64,000 nucleotides of DNA from Pectobacterium carotovorum (GCF_033898505.1 NZ_JAXAFK010000001.1:1054001-1118000), one strand, 5' to 3'; positions 1-7,582 are shown, counted from the stretch's first letter. The notes: generated from the letters alone by a model not told the origin. Made by a program: numbers and translations.

Positions 1-466
1 CGCAGGTTCTGCATTTGCTGGTCAAAGTACTGTAACTGCAGGTTATGCTCAAGGTGATGCTCAGGGCGTACAAAATAAAGTTAAAGGTTTTAACCTGAAA
101 TATCGTTATGAGCAAGATAATAACCCACTGGGCGTTATTAGCTCTTTCACTTACCTGGAAAAAAATGGTAGCGATGGCAGTGACTACAGCAAAGGCCAGT
201 ACATGGGCTTCACTGCTGGTCCAGCTTACCGTCTGAATGACTGGGCAAGCCTGTACGGTGTTGTTGGTTTCAGCCACGGTAAAGTCACCAATAACGCGAC
301 CAACGGTCTGAACAACAGCAGCAATGACGATTACGGCTTCACCTACGGTGCTGGTGTTCAGTTCAACCCAATCCAGGACGTTGCTCTGGATGTGGGCTAC
401 GAACAAAGCCGTATCCGCAGTGTTGACGTTGGCGCCTGGGCTGTTGGCGTAGGTTACCGTTTCTAA
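1..466 (+). CDS. ompX: Outer membrane protein OmpX, 3' part (5' end outside window)
   Basis: An eight-stranded outer-membrane beta-barrel of the OmpX/Ail family. The frame is open from base 2; the first visible residues (AGSAFA) look like the end of a signal peptide, followed by the mature start GQSTVTAGYAQ. Family blocks seen are GFNLKYRYEQDNNPLG, TAGPAYRLNDWASLYGVVG, YEQSRIRSVDVG and the C-terminal GVGYRF, whose terminal Phe is the BAM recognition signal. Nearly the whole mature protein (about 153 residues) is present; only the start codon and most of the signal peptide are missing. A strong terminator follows. The identification is firm; the promoter cannot be seen. Confidence 0.95.
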   Translation, partial: AGSAFAGQSTVTAGYAQGDAQGVQNKVKGFNLKYRYEQDNNPLGVISSFTYLEKNGSDGSDYSKGQYMGFTAGPAYRLNDWASLYGVVGFSHGKVTNNATNGLNNSSNDDYGFTYGAGVQFNPIQDVALDVGYEQSRIRSVDVGAWAVGVGYRF

Positions 467-521
467 TCTAACCCTGTAGGGGTTGTTTACCCTCAGCGTT
501 GGTTGTTAGATGTGTCGGAAG

Positions 522-550
522 AATCCGCTCTTTTCAGGGCGGATTTTTTT
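522..550 (+). terminator. Rho-independent terminator of ompX
   Basis: AATCCGC (522-528) pairs with GCGGATT (539-545), and the stem runs into a T tract at 543-550. It lies 56 bases after the ompX stop. Confidence 0.85.
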
Positions 551-808
551 ATGGCGAGCTTCCTGCCCGACACCCTGCGGGCCATCGCAAGCGGCATTTT
601 TTATGTCTGTTTGTCAAAGCTGCAACGAGTTTCGCCCGTCATTTAGTCAGTCACTTTCCAGTCGGTCGATATCCGGTCATCTTTGTCGCCATTGAGCAAA
701 AGCTGCCGTGTCGGTCTGTCATAAGATTTTATCTTGACGTTAAGATTCTTTATGTGAAGATATTGACCATCAAGCAGCAATGATTGGCTCAAGTTATTGA
801 GGTTAGAC
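551..808. other. Intergenic region ompX-cynX
   Basis: About 260 bases with no convincing gene. The short open frames here show no family signature. GAGG at 799-802 is the ribosome binding site of the next gene. Confidence 0.5.
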
Positions 809-1978
809 ATGGTAGTGACATCAACGGCCCGCACGCGGGCTTTTCTTTTCTTCACGATTATCCTGTTGGGATTGAATTTACGTCCCGTACTGGCGGGGAT
901 TGGCCCGTTGCTGAATCAGATTCAGGCCGCAACGGGTCTGGATGACAGCATGGCGGGCATGTTAACCACGCTCCCGGTGTTCGCTATGGGGTGGTGTGCG
1001 TTATATGGCGGTCAGTTGCAGGCACGTCTCGGAGAGTATCGGGGCATCACATTGGGCATTGTGGTGATTGCCCTGGCGTGTGGTGCACGCTGGTGGCTGA
1101 ATAGCGGTATTGCTCTGCTGGTTAGTGCTGCGCTTGCCGGGGTCGGGATTGCCTTAATTCAGGCGCTGGTGCCGTCGTTTATCAAACTCCATTTTGGCCG
1201 TCATAGCAGTCTCCTGATGGGCTTTTATACCACGGCTATTATGACCGGAGCGGCGTTTGCGGCTTCATCGGTTTCTCCGCTGGCAAATGCGTGGGGCTGG
1301 CAAAGCGCGCTGGCCTGCTGGGGGATCGTGGCGTTGGTTGCCACAGTGGCCTGGCGGTGTGTACCTAAAGCGTATACCGCGAAGCAGGAGGCGGCGGTCG
1401 TTCTGGCGACGCGCAGAAGCGGGATGGACTGGCTGCTGATGGTGTTCTTCGGTATTGGTACGGGTGCGTATACGCTGGTGCTGGCATGGCTGCCACCGTA
1501 TTACATTCAACTGGGGATGGATGCGACGCAAAGCGGCCTGATGTTGGGCGGATTAACGCTGACGGAGGTGATTTCCGGCTTGCTGGTGTCCACGTTTATC
1601 AACCGCTTTCCCGATCGGCGCAGGCTGCTTCTCCCTATTTTGATTGTGATGTTGATAGGGATGATTGGGCTGATCGTCGCGCCGCTGACGTTTACGTATC
1701 CCATTATTATCATGCTGGGCATTGGCATTGGTGCACTGTTCCCGCTATCGCTGATTGTGGCGTTGGATCAGGTAACCGAATCACATAAAACCGGTTCACT
1801 GATGGGATTTGTGCAGGGCGGCGGCTATATCCTCGCCAGCCTGATGCCGTTGCTGGCCGGTTTTATTCGTCAGCATACGGCGGGTCTGGAACAGGCCTGG
1901 ATGATTATGACTGTCGGTGTGGTCGTGTTGATTATCATGGCGACCCGCTTTGCTCCGGTGAAGAGCCTGAGTCGCTAA
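809..1978 (+). CDS. cynX: CynX/NimT-family MFS transporter
   Basis: A 389-residue inner-membrane major facilitator with about 12 hydrophobic segments. It matches the cyanate transporter family CynX (LGLNLRPVLAGIGPLL near the N-terminus, IQALVPSFIK mid-protein, ALDQVTESHKTGSLMGFVQ near the C-terminus) better than the related 2-nitroimidazole exporter YeaN/NimT. ATG 809 is chosen because GAGG lies six bases upstream; an upstream TTG at 797 is in frame but has no better site. No cyanase genes are adjacent, so cyanate as substrate is not supported by context; the symbol marks the family only. The gene converges on the MATE gene across an inverted repeat. Confidence 0.75.
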   Translation: MVVTSTARTRAFLFFTIILLGLNLRPVLAGIGPLLNQIQAATGLDDSMAGMLTTLPVFAMGWCALYGGQLQARLGEYRGITLGIVVIALACGARWWLNSGIALLVSAALAGVGIALIQALVPSFIKLHFGRHSSLLMGFYTTAIMTGAAFAASSVSPLANAWGWQSALACWGIVALVATVAWRCVPKAYTAKQEAAVVLATRRSGMDWLLMVFFGIGTGAYTLVLAWLPPYYIQLGMDATQSGLMLGGLTLTEVISGLLVSTFINRFPDRRRLLLPILIVMLIGMIGLIVAPLTFTYPIIIMLGIGIGALFPLSLIVALDQVTESHKTGSLMGFVQGGGYILASLMPLLAGFIRQHTAGLEQAWMIMTVGVVVLIIMATRFAPVKSLSR

Positions 1979-1996
1979 GCGGTTTGTGGTGTTGTA

Positions 1997-2018
1997 AGCG
2001 AGCGGAAACCCGCTCGCT
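1997..2018. terminator. Hairpin between convergent cynX-like and yeeO-like genes
   Basis: AGCGAGCG (1997-2004) pairs with CGCTCGCT (2011-2018) around a six-base loop, 18 bases past the MFS stop and just before the MATE stop. T tracts are weak on both strands, so termination is likely but not certain. Confidence 0.5.
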
Positions 2019-2022
2019 ATCA

Positions 2023-3423
2023 TCAATTTGTTGGTGGGCGATAGCGCCATAGCCAGCGCCCGCTCATCAGGCGGCGGTAGTAGAAGAAACCGCGTACAAT
2101 CCAGTCAAAGAACATCCCCATCCACACGCCGATCACGCCAAAACCGAGCATCACGCCGAGGATATATCCCGCGATGACCCGACATCCCCACATGCCTGCC
2201 ATTGCCACCCACATGGTGTAGCTGGCGTCTTTTGCGCCTTTCAGGCCGGCAGGGAGCACCCAGGACGCCGCCCAGATTGGCATAAATAGTGCGTTGAGCC
2301 ACAGGAGGTGTTTTGCCACTTCGATAACTTCCGGCTCATTGGTGTAAAACGACGCCAAAAAGCTGGCGCTGGGCACCGACAGTACGGCAAGTACGCACAG
2401 CCCAATATTGGACAGCCAGAAGATGTGCTTCAACTGGCGTGTGGACTGCATAATCTGGCCTTTCCCCAGCCGTGTGCCAACGATAATTGTGGCGGCGGCG
2501 CCGAGCGAATTGCCGGGAAGGTTGATCAGCGTTGAGATGGAGAAAGCGATAAAGTTTCCGGCAATGACTTCGGTTCCCATACCGGCGACAAAGCGCTGGG
2601 TGATCAGCTTACCGATGTTAAACATCACCGATTCTATGCTGGCGGGAATACCGATACTGAGCACTTCATAGAGAATCGTCAGGGTAAAAGGTGCAAAGTA
2701 AGACTTGAAGGGAATACGCAACGCGCCGTTAAAACCGTGCATCAGCGTCAAAATCACGAATACCGCACCGATATAGCGTGAAATGGTGATCCCGATGCCA
2801 GCGCCAATAAAGCCGAGGCCATCCCAGGAAAAGGCGCCGTAAATCAGCAGGCTACTGATAGCAATATTGAGGATATTCATCCCAATGTTGATGACCATGG
2901 GCAACTTGGTATTGCCTGCTCCTCGCAACGCGCCACAGCCTACCAGCGCGATGGCGACAGCAGGATACCCCCACACCGTCCAGCGCAGGAACGTGAGAGC
3001 GAGAGCTTTAACTTGTTCGTCGGCCTGTCCTGCGATCAGATCGATAATCGCTGAACCGGCGAATTCAACCAGCGCGACTAGCAGAAACGATGACAGAACC
3101 AGTAATGACATTGACTGGCGAGCTGCAGAACGCGCCTGCTTTCTATTGCGTTGCCCCAGGCTGAACGCGACAACAACAGCAGTCCCCAACGCGACGGCGG
3201 TAAAGAAGGCGATGATGACCATATTGAAGCTGTCAGCCAGGCCGACGGCCGCCATGGCTTCTTTCCCCAGCCAACTGACCAGGAAGGTGCTGAAGACCCC
3301 CATCAACACGACGCAAAGGCCTTCAATAAAGATAGGGAAGGCGAGCGGTGAGATTTCTCTCCAGAAGAGAACGCGGTTGGAGTAACGCTTTTTATACCAG
3401 TCTGTGTCTTTTAATTTTTTCAT
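2023..3423 (-). CDS. yeeO: MATE-family exporter, YeeO-like
   Basis: A 466-residue multidrug and toxic compound extrusion protein with about 12 membrane segments. It follows E. coli YeeO closely through the body (VLFWREISPLAFPIF, TFLVSWLGKEAMA, GLADSFNMVI, SGALRGAGNTK-type loop, VWMGMFFDWIVR). YeeO exports flavins (FMN/FAD) in E. coli; the substrate here is not known. ATG 3423 (MKKLKDTDWY) is preferred; the open frame extends to a TTG at 3492, but YeeO-family similarity starts only after 3423. No strong Shine-Dalgarno is visible. The 170 bases upstream are unusually rich in hairpins. Confidence 0.82.
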   Translation of the reverse strand: MKKLKDTDWYKKRYSNRVLFWREISPLAFPIFIEGLCVVLMGVFSTFLVSWLGKEAMAAVGLADSFNMVIIAFFTAVALGTAVVVAFSLGQRNRKQARSAARQSMSLLVLSSFLLVALVEFAGSAIIDLIAGQADEQVKALALTFLRWTVWGYPAVAIALVGCGALRGAGNTKLPMVINIGMNILNIAISSLLIYGAFSWDGLGFIGAGIGITISRYIGAVFVILTLMHGFNGALRIPFKSYFAPFTLTILYEVLSIGIPASIESVMFNIGKLITQRFVAGMGTEVIAGNFIAFSISTLINLPGNSLGAAATIIVGTRLGKGQIMQSTRQLKHIFWLSNIGLCVLAVLSVPSASFLASFYTNEPEVIEVAKHLLWLNALFMPIWAASWVLPAGLKGAKDASYTMWVAMAGMWGCRVIAGYILGVMLGFGVIGVWMGMFFDWIVRGFFYYRRLMSGRWLWRYRPPTN

Positions 3424-3471
3424 GAAACGATCTTGGCGGTTTCTCAAGTTTCCCTGTTGGTACGGTAAACA

Positions 3472-3526
3472 GAGCCACAAGGTGGCTCGCAAATAGCATC
3501 ATTTTGCACGGTACTTACTCATACCG
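3472..3526 (-). promoter_or_regulatory. Structured leader of the MATE gene (two hairpins)
   Basis: Two hairpins lie before the MATE start: a perfect 7-bp stem GAGCCAC/GTGGCTC (3472-3478 with 3482-3488) and CGGTA/TACCG (3509-3513 with 3522-3526). They would fall in the 5' untranslated RNA. The region does not match the FMN riboswitch consensus. The function is unknown. Confidence 0.35.
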
Positions 3527-3544
3527 TTTCATACAGCGACTTAC

Positions 3545-3596
3545 CCATGCAGCTACTGCTGCATTTTGTGCGAGCGCAGCAGCATGGCTGTTTTTT
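3545..3596 (+). terminator. Terminator-like hairpin with T6, no upstream gene on its strand
   Basis: CCATG plus CTGCTGC (3545-3549, 3556-3562) pair with GCAGCAG plus CATGG (3576-3582, 3583-3587), followed by TTTTTT at 3591-3596. The orientation is plus, yet the only nearby gene (MATE) is on the minus strand. It could end a small plus-strand RNA. Confidence 0.4.
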
Positions 3597-3694
3597 AAAA
3601 TAGCGTTCCTATTTACAGAGTATCAGCCGCCAAATTGATGTCCAGCGTGGATTGCTTTCCCCGTATGGAAAGTTGTTGCACGTGCCCATTATTT

Positions 3695-3729
3695 AATTTA
3701 GATTTTACTTAATTAGATTTGTCTAAATT
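3695..3729. promoter_or_regulatory. AT-rich inverted repeat upstream of the rhodanese gene
   Basis: AATTTAGA (3695-3702) and TCTAAATT (3722-3729) form an 8-bp inverted repeat, and an inner TTAGA (3713-3717) can share the right arm with TCTAA (3722-3726). It sits about 110 bases before the rhodanese start, as expected for an operator. E. coli ygaP is controlled by the ArsR-type regulator YgaV, but no ygaV is next to this gene. Confidence 0.35.
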
Positions 3730-3837
3730 AAAGGTGAGACGCAGATCATCAGCGATATCACCTTCCTTGCCAGCTTAACGCCACGTTGAACGGTTGCATT
3801 ATGACGGGTTTCAGCAGCTCAAAAGAGGATCACGATC

Positions 3838-4374
3838 ATGCCAACGCCACTTGCTATCTCACCCATCCAGGCCCGCAAATTGTTAGATGAAGGTGCGATA
3901 CTCATTGATATTCGCCAACCGGAAGAGTACGCCCGCGAGCATATCGCACAGGCGAAGCTGCACCCGCTAAATTCCTCTGCTGGATATGTCCTTCCTGATG
4001 ATGACAGGGAAGGAAAGACGATTATTTTCCACTGTTTATCCGGCATGCGCTCGGAACAGAATGCTGGCTTGCTGGCACAGGCGGGTGCACCCGCAACGGT
4101 TTTTCTTCTGGAAGGGGGAATGGCTGCATGGAAAAAGGAGGGGTTTCCGACAGAGGTGAATCATAAACAGCCGATTGAACTGATGCGGCAGGTTCAAATC
4201 GCCGCTGGCGTACTTATTTTGAGTGGTGTATTACTGGGGTACAGCGTAAACAGTGCTTTCTTCCTGCTCTCTGGTTTTGTGGGGGCAGGGTTGCTGTTTG
4301 CTGGGGTGACCGGTTTTTGCGGTATGGCAAAGCTGTTAATGAAAATGCCGTGGAACCGTGGCACCAAACGCTGA
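3838..4374 (+). CDS. ygaP: Membrane-anchored rhodanese (YgaP-like)
   Basis: A 178-residue sulfurtransferase. The N-terminal rhodanese domain (residues 5-110) has [14 protein letters not shown] and the active-site loop HCLSGMRS with Cys66, which carries the persulfide. The C-terminal part holds two hydrophobic segments (about 127-143 and 145-165) of the DUF2892 type, ending MPWNRGTKR, as in E. coli YgaP. The length matches YgaP (174). AAGAGGATC upstream of ATG 3838 is the ribosome binding site. The acceptor of the sulfur is not known here. YgaP in E. coli lies next to its ArsR repressor YgaV, which is absent here. Confidence 0.88.
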   Translation: MPTPLAISPIQARKLLDEGAILIDIRQPEEYAREHIAQAKLHPLNSSAGYVLPDDDREGKTIIFHCLSGMRSEQNAGLLAQAGAPATVFLLEGGMAAWKKEGFPTEVNHKQPIELMRQVQIAAGVLILSGVLLGYSVNSAFFLLSGFVGAGLLFAGVTGFCGMAKLLMKMPWNRGTKR

Positions 4375-4450
4375 TTTGCCGGGATAGACGCTAAAAACTG
4401 GCTGAGATAGTAAGCGGAGTGTTAACCACCAAAAAAATAGGGGCAGTAAT

Positions 4451-4780
4451 ATGGACATGAAGAACATTCCGTTTGGTACGACTGACTGGTCGCAAATAGA
4501 GCCCACCGAGCACCGGGGCGACACGGGGATCGCCTACTGGCGAACGCAGCGTTTTGATAATATTCGGGTTCGTATTGTGGAGTATACACCCGGCTACCTG
4601 GCCGATCATTGGTGCTCAAAAGGGCATATTCTGCTGTGCCTTGAGGGCGAACTTCATACTGAATTGGACGATGGTCGTGTTTTTGTCCTCAAACCGGGAA
4701 TGAGTTATCAGGTCGCAGATAACGCAGAAGCCCATCGCTCCTACACTGAGACGGGCGCAAAATTGTTTGTCGTGGATTGA
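4451..4780 (+). CDS. Small cupin-fold protein (DHCW-motif type)
   Basis: A 109-residue cytosolic protein with a single cupin barrel. ADHWCSKGH (about residues 50-58) and LCLEGELHTEL are the conserved strand-turn region, and VLKPGMSYQVADNAEAHRS is the second cupin motif. It resembles the family named for a DHCW motif, in which a Cys lies close to the metal-binding His; here the order reads DHWC. No enzymatic role is established. It starts 76 bases after the rhodanese gene on the same strand, so the two may be cotranscribed. A hairpin follows. Confidence 0.6.
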   Translation: MDMKNIPFGTTDWSQIEPTEHRGDTGIAYWRTQRFDNIRVRIVEYTPGYLADHWCSKGHILLCLEGELHTELDDGRVFVLKPGMSYQVADNAEAHRSYTETGAKLFVVD

Positions 4781-4784
4781 TGTG

Positions 4785-4817
4785 AAGGGCTAATCCAGAG
4801 TACGGGGATTGGCCCTT
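4785..4817 (+). terminator. Hairpin after the cupin gene
   Basis: AAGGGC-TAATCC (4785-4796) pairs with GGATT-GGCCCTT (4806-4817) with one mismatch. The stem is strong but the following bases have no T tract. Confidence 0.45.
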
Positions 4818-5009
4818 GATTAGTTAACCCATCCTATCTGGGGCCGCGTTCGTCGAAGCCAGGAAAAATCTGTGTAGAAATGCTCAATCCGTTGATAGAA
4901 ACAAAAGAAATTCGCCTCTAAGCACGTTGTCGATATTGGTATATAGCAATACACTTAGTGTGGTTAATGGTGCCGGTTTATTATCTACACGAGTCAGGAG
5001 TGTACGAAT

Positions 5010-5474
5010 ATGTCTATCAGAATTGAACTTGCAGAATCTATGGAAGTACTGAGTCTTCGGGTCGTTGGCCCCTATTACGAGAAAATACCGCAGGGATTTT
5101 CTGAGATATTATCATGGGCAAAGGAATACCATCTCTCCATTGATAAATCTCTGGCGTTTTACTGGGACGACCCCAGTAAAGTAGAACCGGATGAATTGCG
5201 GGCAGATGTGGCGATTACGTGCAAAGAGATGCCGCCAACGTTGCCGGAAGGGACGGAAATACGCAGGGAAATCATCCCCGGCGGGCTTTATGCTGTAACG
5301 CACACCATTGTGGAGAAGGGTGACTTTGCGAAAGCCTGGGATGACTTTTATAAAGCCATTCATGCGCAAGGATATCGACCGGCGGGTGACATATGTTATG
5401 AAAGTTATTTGTGCGACGGAAGCAATGGTAACTGGGAAATTGAAATATGGCAGTCTGTTGAAGCGGTGAATTAA
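5010..5474 (+). CDS. sbmC: SbmC/GyrI-like protein
   Basis: A 154-residue protein of the GyrI-like small-molecule-binding fold. It aligns along its length with E. coli SbmC (157 residues), including VVGPYYEKIPQGF, the PDELRADVAITCK segment, the EIPGG-type strand (IIPGGLYAV), FAKAWDDFYK and YESYL-WEIEIW. SbmC protects DNA gyrase from microcin B17 and other poisons and is LexA-regulated in E. coli. No LexA box (CTG-N10-CAG) is visible in the 230 bases upstream here. AGGAG at 4996-5000 is the ribosome binding site. The family is clear; gyrase as target is by homology only. Confidence 0.75.
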   Translation: MSIRIELAESMEVLSLRVVGPYYEKIPQGFSEILSWAKEYHLSIDKSLAFYWDDPSKVEPDELRADVAITCKEMPPTLPEGTEIRREIIPGGLYAVTHTIVEKGDFAKAWDDFYKAIHAQGYRPAGDICYESYLCDGSNGNWEIEIWQSVEAVN

Positions 5475-5599
5475 GTCCGTTTATTGAGATTGGTTTAAAA
5501 ATGAAAATATCGGAGCAGCCTGCATCGTTACTGTTAATACTCCGTGAAAAGATTGCATTATGGTATATCTCTGGCATGGTGAGGTTATTTATCATTATC

Positions 5600-5622
5600 A
5601 CAGGCACTCAATGAATGCCTGT
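5600..5622. repeat. Hairpin between sbmC-like gene and secreted-protein gene
   Basis: ACAGGCA (5600-5606) pairs with TGCCTGT (5616-5622). It lies between two convergent genes; no T tract is present on either side, so its role as terminator is uncertain. Confidence 0.35.
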
Positions 5623-5631
5623 TGTAATGAA

Positions 5632-5679
5632 TCACTTAGTCACTTAGTCACTTAGTCACTTAGTCACTTAGTCACTGAG
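5632..5679. repeat. 8-bp tandem repeat (TCACTTAG, six units)
   Basis: Five exact copies of TCACTTAG run head to tail from 5632 to 5671 and a sixth (TCACTGAG) fills 5672-5679. The repeat includes the stop codon and last codons of the minus-strand secreted-protein gene, whose TGA is at 5664-5666. Slippage is expected in such a tract; units downstream of the stop do not change the protein. Confidence 0.95.
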
Positions 5680-6542
5680 TTATCGATAGTCTTAATGGCT
5701 GTCCCATTCTGCTGTTTGATAATGTTTAACTGAACACCGTCAGATTTTCGTGTGGCTAAAACATTAATATCTTTTTCATCATCGCAATTGAAATCACCTT
5801 GCAAAGATAGTGCGATGGCTTTCAGCGAATCATCGGTAGAGAAGGGAACATACGAAACAGTATTGTCTTTGCTGATCATTTTGACACCTACAGCGCCAGT
5901 AATATCGTTCTGATACAGGTTATAGACTTTTCCGTTACGGGAGTCGGTATCAATAAATACCTCCGTTCCCAACGCTTTTGCACTCGTCAAAACAATTGCG
6001 TCAAGGTCGGCACCCGGTGAATCGGCATATTTCGACAGACTGGTGTCGACGATTTTTAGGTAGGTAAATGAATCAGATTCGGAATCAATTACGTCGACGT
6101 CATACCCGATGACAGAACCACGATTGGTTGTTGTCTGAGCGGATGCAGGATTAATTGCCTGAAACACGGGTGTGGCCTTGATCCATTCACTGCCGTCATT
6201 GGATACGTAGGCATCCCACGATTCATAGGTTCCTGCTTCATAAACATAGAAATCCGCATCGGCAGTACCACTCTTTTTAATCGCGTACGGGGTAAAACGA
6301 ACCACAACGCTACCTGCTGCACCGAGAGAAAGTATATTTTCATTCGTGCTGTAGCGATTAGGCTCGCCAAGTATTCTTTCGGGCACTTTATAACTTGAAG
6401 ATACATTAGGGCCTGGCGTATAGCTTACGATTTCCGTGGCAAAACTAACTGCGGTACCTGGAATATCGGGATAGCCTTTATAGGTTTCTGCAAAGGCTGA
6501 AGCTGAGAATAGGCACATTAATGCAATTGCATATTTTTTCAT
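5664..6542 (-). CDS. Secreted discoidin-like surface protein, function unknown
   Basis: A 292-residue exported protein. Residues 1-18 are a Sec signal peptide ending ASAFA. The mature part has VSYTPGPN, ERILGEPNR, LSLGAAGSVVVRF, DFYVYEAGTYESWDAYVSNDG and GADLDAIVL, a set seen in bacterial cell-surface proteins with a beta-sandwich like the F5/8-type fold. The last 90 residues look like an integrin-type beta repeat region (TDSRNGKVYNLYQND, GDFNCDDEKDINVLATR). AGGAAG upstream of ATG 6542 is the ribosome binding site. The ligand is unknown. The final codons are supplied by the 8-bp repeat. It faces the decayed integrase remnant, so it may have come with an older island, but this is not shown. 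Confidence 0.6.
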   Translation of the reverse strand: MKKYAIALMCLFSASAFAETYKGYPDIPGTAVSFATEIVSYTPGPNVSSSYKVPERILGEPNRYSTNENILSLGAAGSVVVRFTPYAIKKSGTADADFYVYEAGTYESWDAYVSNDGSEWIKATPVFQAINPASAQTTTNRGSVIGYDVDVIDSESDSFTYLKIVDTSLSKYADSPGADLDAIVLTSAKALGTEVFIDTDSRNGKVYNLYQNDITGAVGVKMISKDNTVSYVPFSTDDSLKAIALSLQGDFNCDDEKDINVLATRKSDGVQLNIIKQQNGTAIKTIDNSVTK

Positions 6543-6919
6543 TTCACTTCCTCTTAATATAAAAACCCACGATTATGGGGAATGCACTGATGTTATTTTA
6601 CGTTTGCCAGCACGTTGATAATTAGTCCGCGGCAGTATCGACGGACATTGCGCTAGCACGCAAATAGCACGTGTAATCGAACCGACAATAGGCAGCGCCT
6701 AATAGCACTGACGACCGATTCACGTTGGGCAATGATCTCGCAAACCCTCGGCGCTTCATTTAAATTCGTTTTAGTATTTATACGAGGCAGATTTTCCTGA
6801 TAGGTGAACCTGTTATAGCGATGAAAGATCAGCGTAAGCCGTGTAATTGCACTGATATTCTCAATCTGCTTTGGGCAATGTGGTGTTATTGATTTGGCTA
6901 TCTGGAATATTTATTCCCC
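6543..6919. other. Intergenic region left of the integrase remnant
   Basis: About 380 bases without a supportable gene. No copy of the tRNA-Pro 3' end was found here, so the original left junction of the older element cannot be placed. Confidence 0.5.
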
Positions 6920-7273
6920 GGCCAGTGGTTGGGATTTTTTTACTTCATACCAGTCGGCGGAAACTTTGGCGAACGTGTTCAGGTTGATGGCTTGCTCTTG
7001 TTCGCGCTGCTGTTGCTGGTGGAATTGCGGATCGATGCCTTTGCTGATAAGCGCCTTTGCCGCCTCACGTCGTTGTCGAGCTTCGGCCAACGAAACCGCA
7101 GGGAATGAACCAAAGCTGATTAACGCACGTTTCTTCGTATCGGGGCGGTAGTAGTTAAAGCGCTAGATTTTAGAGCCGCTCGATTTCACCAGCAGATACA
7201 ACCCATCCCCGTCCTGTAGCGTGTATTCCTTCTCGGCAGGTTTGGCGGCTTTGAGCTCGGTATTGGTCAGTGG
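6920..7273 (-). pseudogene. Decayed N-terminal fragment of a P4-type integrase
   Basis: Read on the minus strand, this matches residues about 7-124 of the intact integrase at 18887-20137, from PLTNTELKAAK through AAKALISKGIDPQFHQQQQ to VKKSQPLA. It has no in-frame ATG, a TAG in place of the Trp codon in the KTWRF segment (here KI*RF), and the homology stops abruptly after QPLA at base 6920. The DNA-binding core and all catalytic residues are gone. It is followed by the same 112-bp end repeat as the intact element, so it marks a second, older insertion in tandem. Confidence 0.85.
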
Positions 7274-7275
7274 GG

Positions 7276-7315
7276 TAGTTATACGCTTTTGTAGTTATAT
7301 GGGGCGGTATAACTA
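7276..7315. repeat. Octamer array TAGTTATA next to the integrase remnant
   Basis: TAGTTATA occurs at 7276-7283 and 7292-7299, and its inverse TATAACTA at 7308-7315. The position relative to the integrase fragment and end repeat equals that of the TAGTCCCA array beside the intact integrase, so these are probably the diverged arm-type binding sites of the lost integrase. Confidence 0.5.
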
Positions 7316-7318
7316 AAT

Positions 7319-7430
7319 TTTCCGGCTGTAAACGGAGTATGCCGATAGATAACAGGCAACAAAAACCCCGCAAACTCAGTGAGAATGCGGGTTTCTGTGG
7401 GGTTTCCGGTAGTAAACGTGACTTACCGAA
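7319..7430. repeat. 112-bp direct repeat, left copy
   Basis: This block matches 20205-20316 over its full 112 bases with about five substitutions and no gaps. It contains a hairpin with an AAACCCGCA/TGCGGGTTT-type stem. The right copy lies directly beside tRNA-Pro. The two copies bracket the intact element, so recombination between them would remove 7431-20316. Confidence 0.92.
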
Positions 7431-7446
7431 CACGAAAGAAGTTGAA
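7428..7446. other. Degenerate tRNA-Pro 3'-end sequence (putative attL)
   Basis: Aligned without gaps to the tRNA-Pro T-arm/acceptor bases 20329-20347, this stretch matches at 13 of 19 positions, including CACGA and TTGAA. It directly follows the left end repeat, where an attachment-site copy is expected. The match is too weak to be sure; it could be a decayed core. Confidence 0.35.
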
Positions 7447-7501
7447 TTTTTTATTTATTATTTTGATTTTTAAGTAATTTGTGTTTTTTATTTTTACATC
7501 A

Positions 7502-7521
7502 TAGTCCCAATCGTAGTCCCA
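7502..7521. repeat. TAGTCCCA octamers at the left end of the element
   Basis: TAGTCCCA occurs at 7502-7509 and 7514-7521. The same octamer occurs four times beside the integrase at the right end. Matching short repeats at both ends of an integrase-coded element are typical arm-type integrase sites. Confidence 0.55.
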
Positions 7522-7582
7522 TAGAGAAAAGTCAGTTTAAAAATGGCTATATCTCGCCCGTTATATACGCGGGTTTTTAGCG

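Noticed and set aside
2867..3385. 172-codon plus-strand frame
   Set aside because: Antisense to the MATE gene in a GC-rich coding region; no start context.
3424..3600. FMN or other known riboswitch before the YeeO-like gene
   Set aside because: None of the consensus segments of the flavin, Mn or guanidine riboswitches could be recognised.
4781..5009. LexA box for the sbmC-like gene
   Set aside because: E. coli sbmC is SOS-controlled, but no CTG-N10-CAG is visible upstream here.
5632..5679. Possible attachment site or CRISPR
   Set aside because: It is a gapless 8-bp microsatellite without spacers or neighbouring mobile genes in direct contact.
6894..7151. Plus-strand 85-codon frame rich in Cys and Trp
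   Set aside because: It is the antisense of the decayed integrase fragment.
7170..7433. Open frame reading [20 protein letters not shown], also seen at 20155-20364
   Set aside because: It is the translation of the 112-bp end repeat and tRNA terminator, not a gene; there is no ribosome binding site and both copies break outside the repeat.
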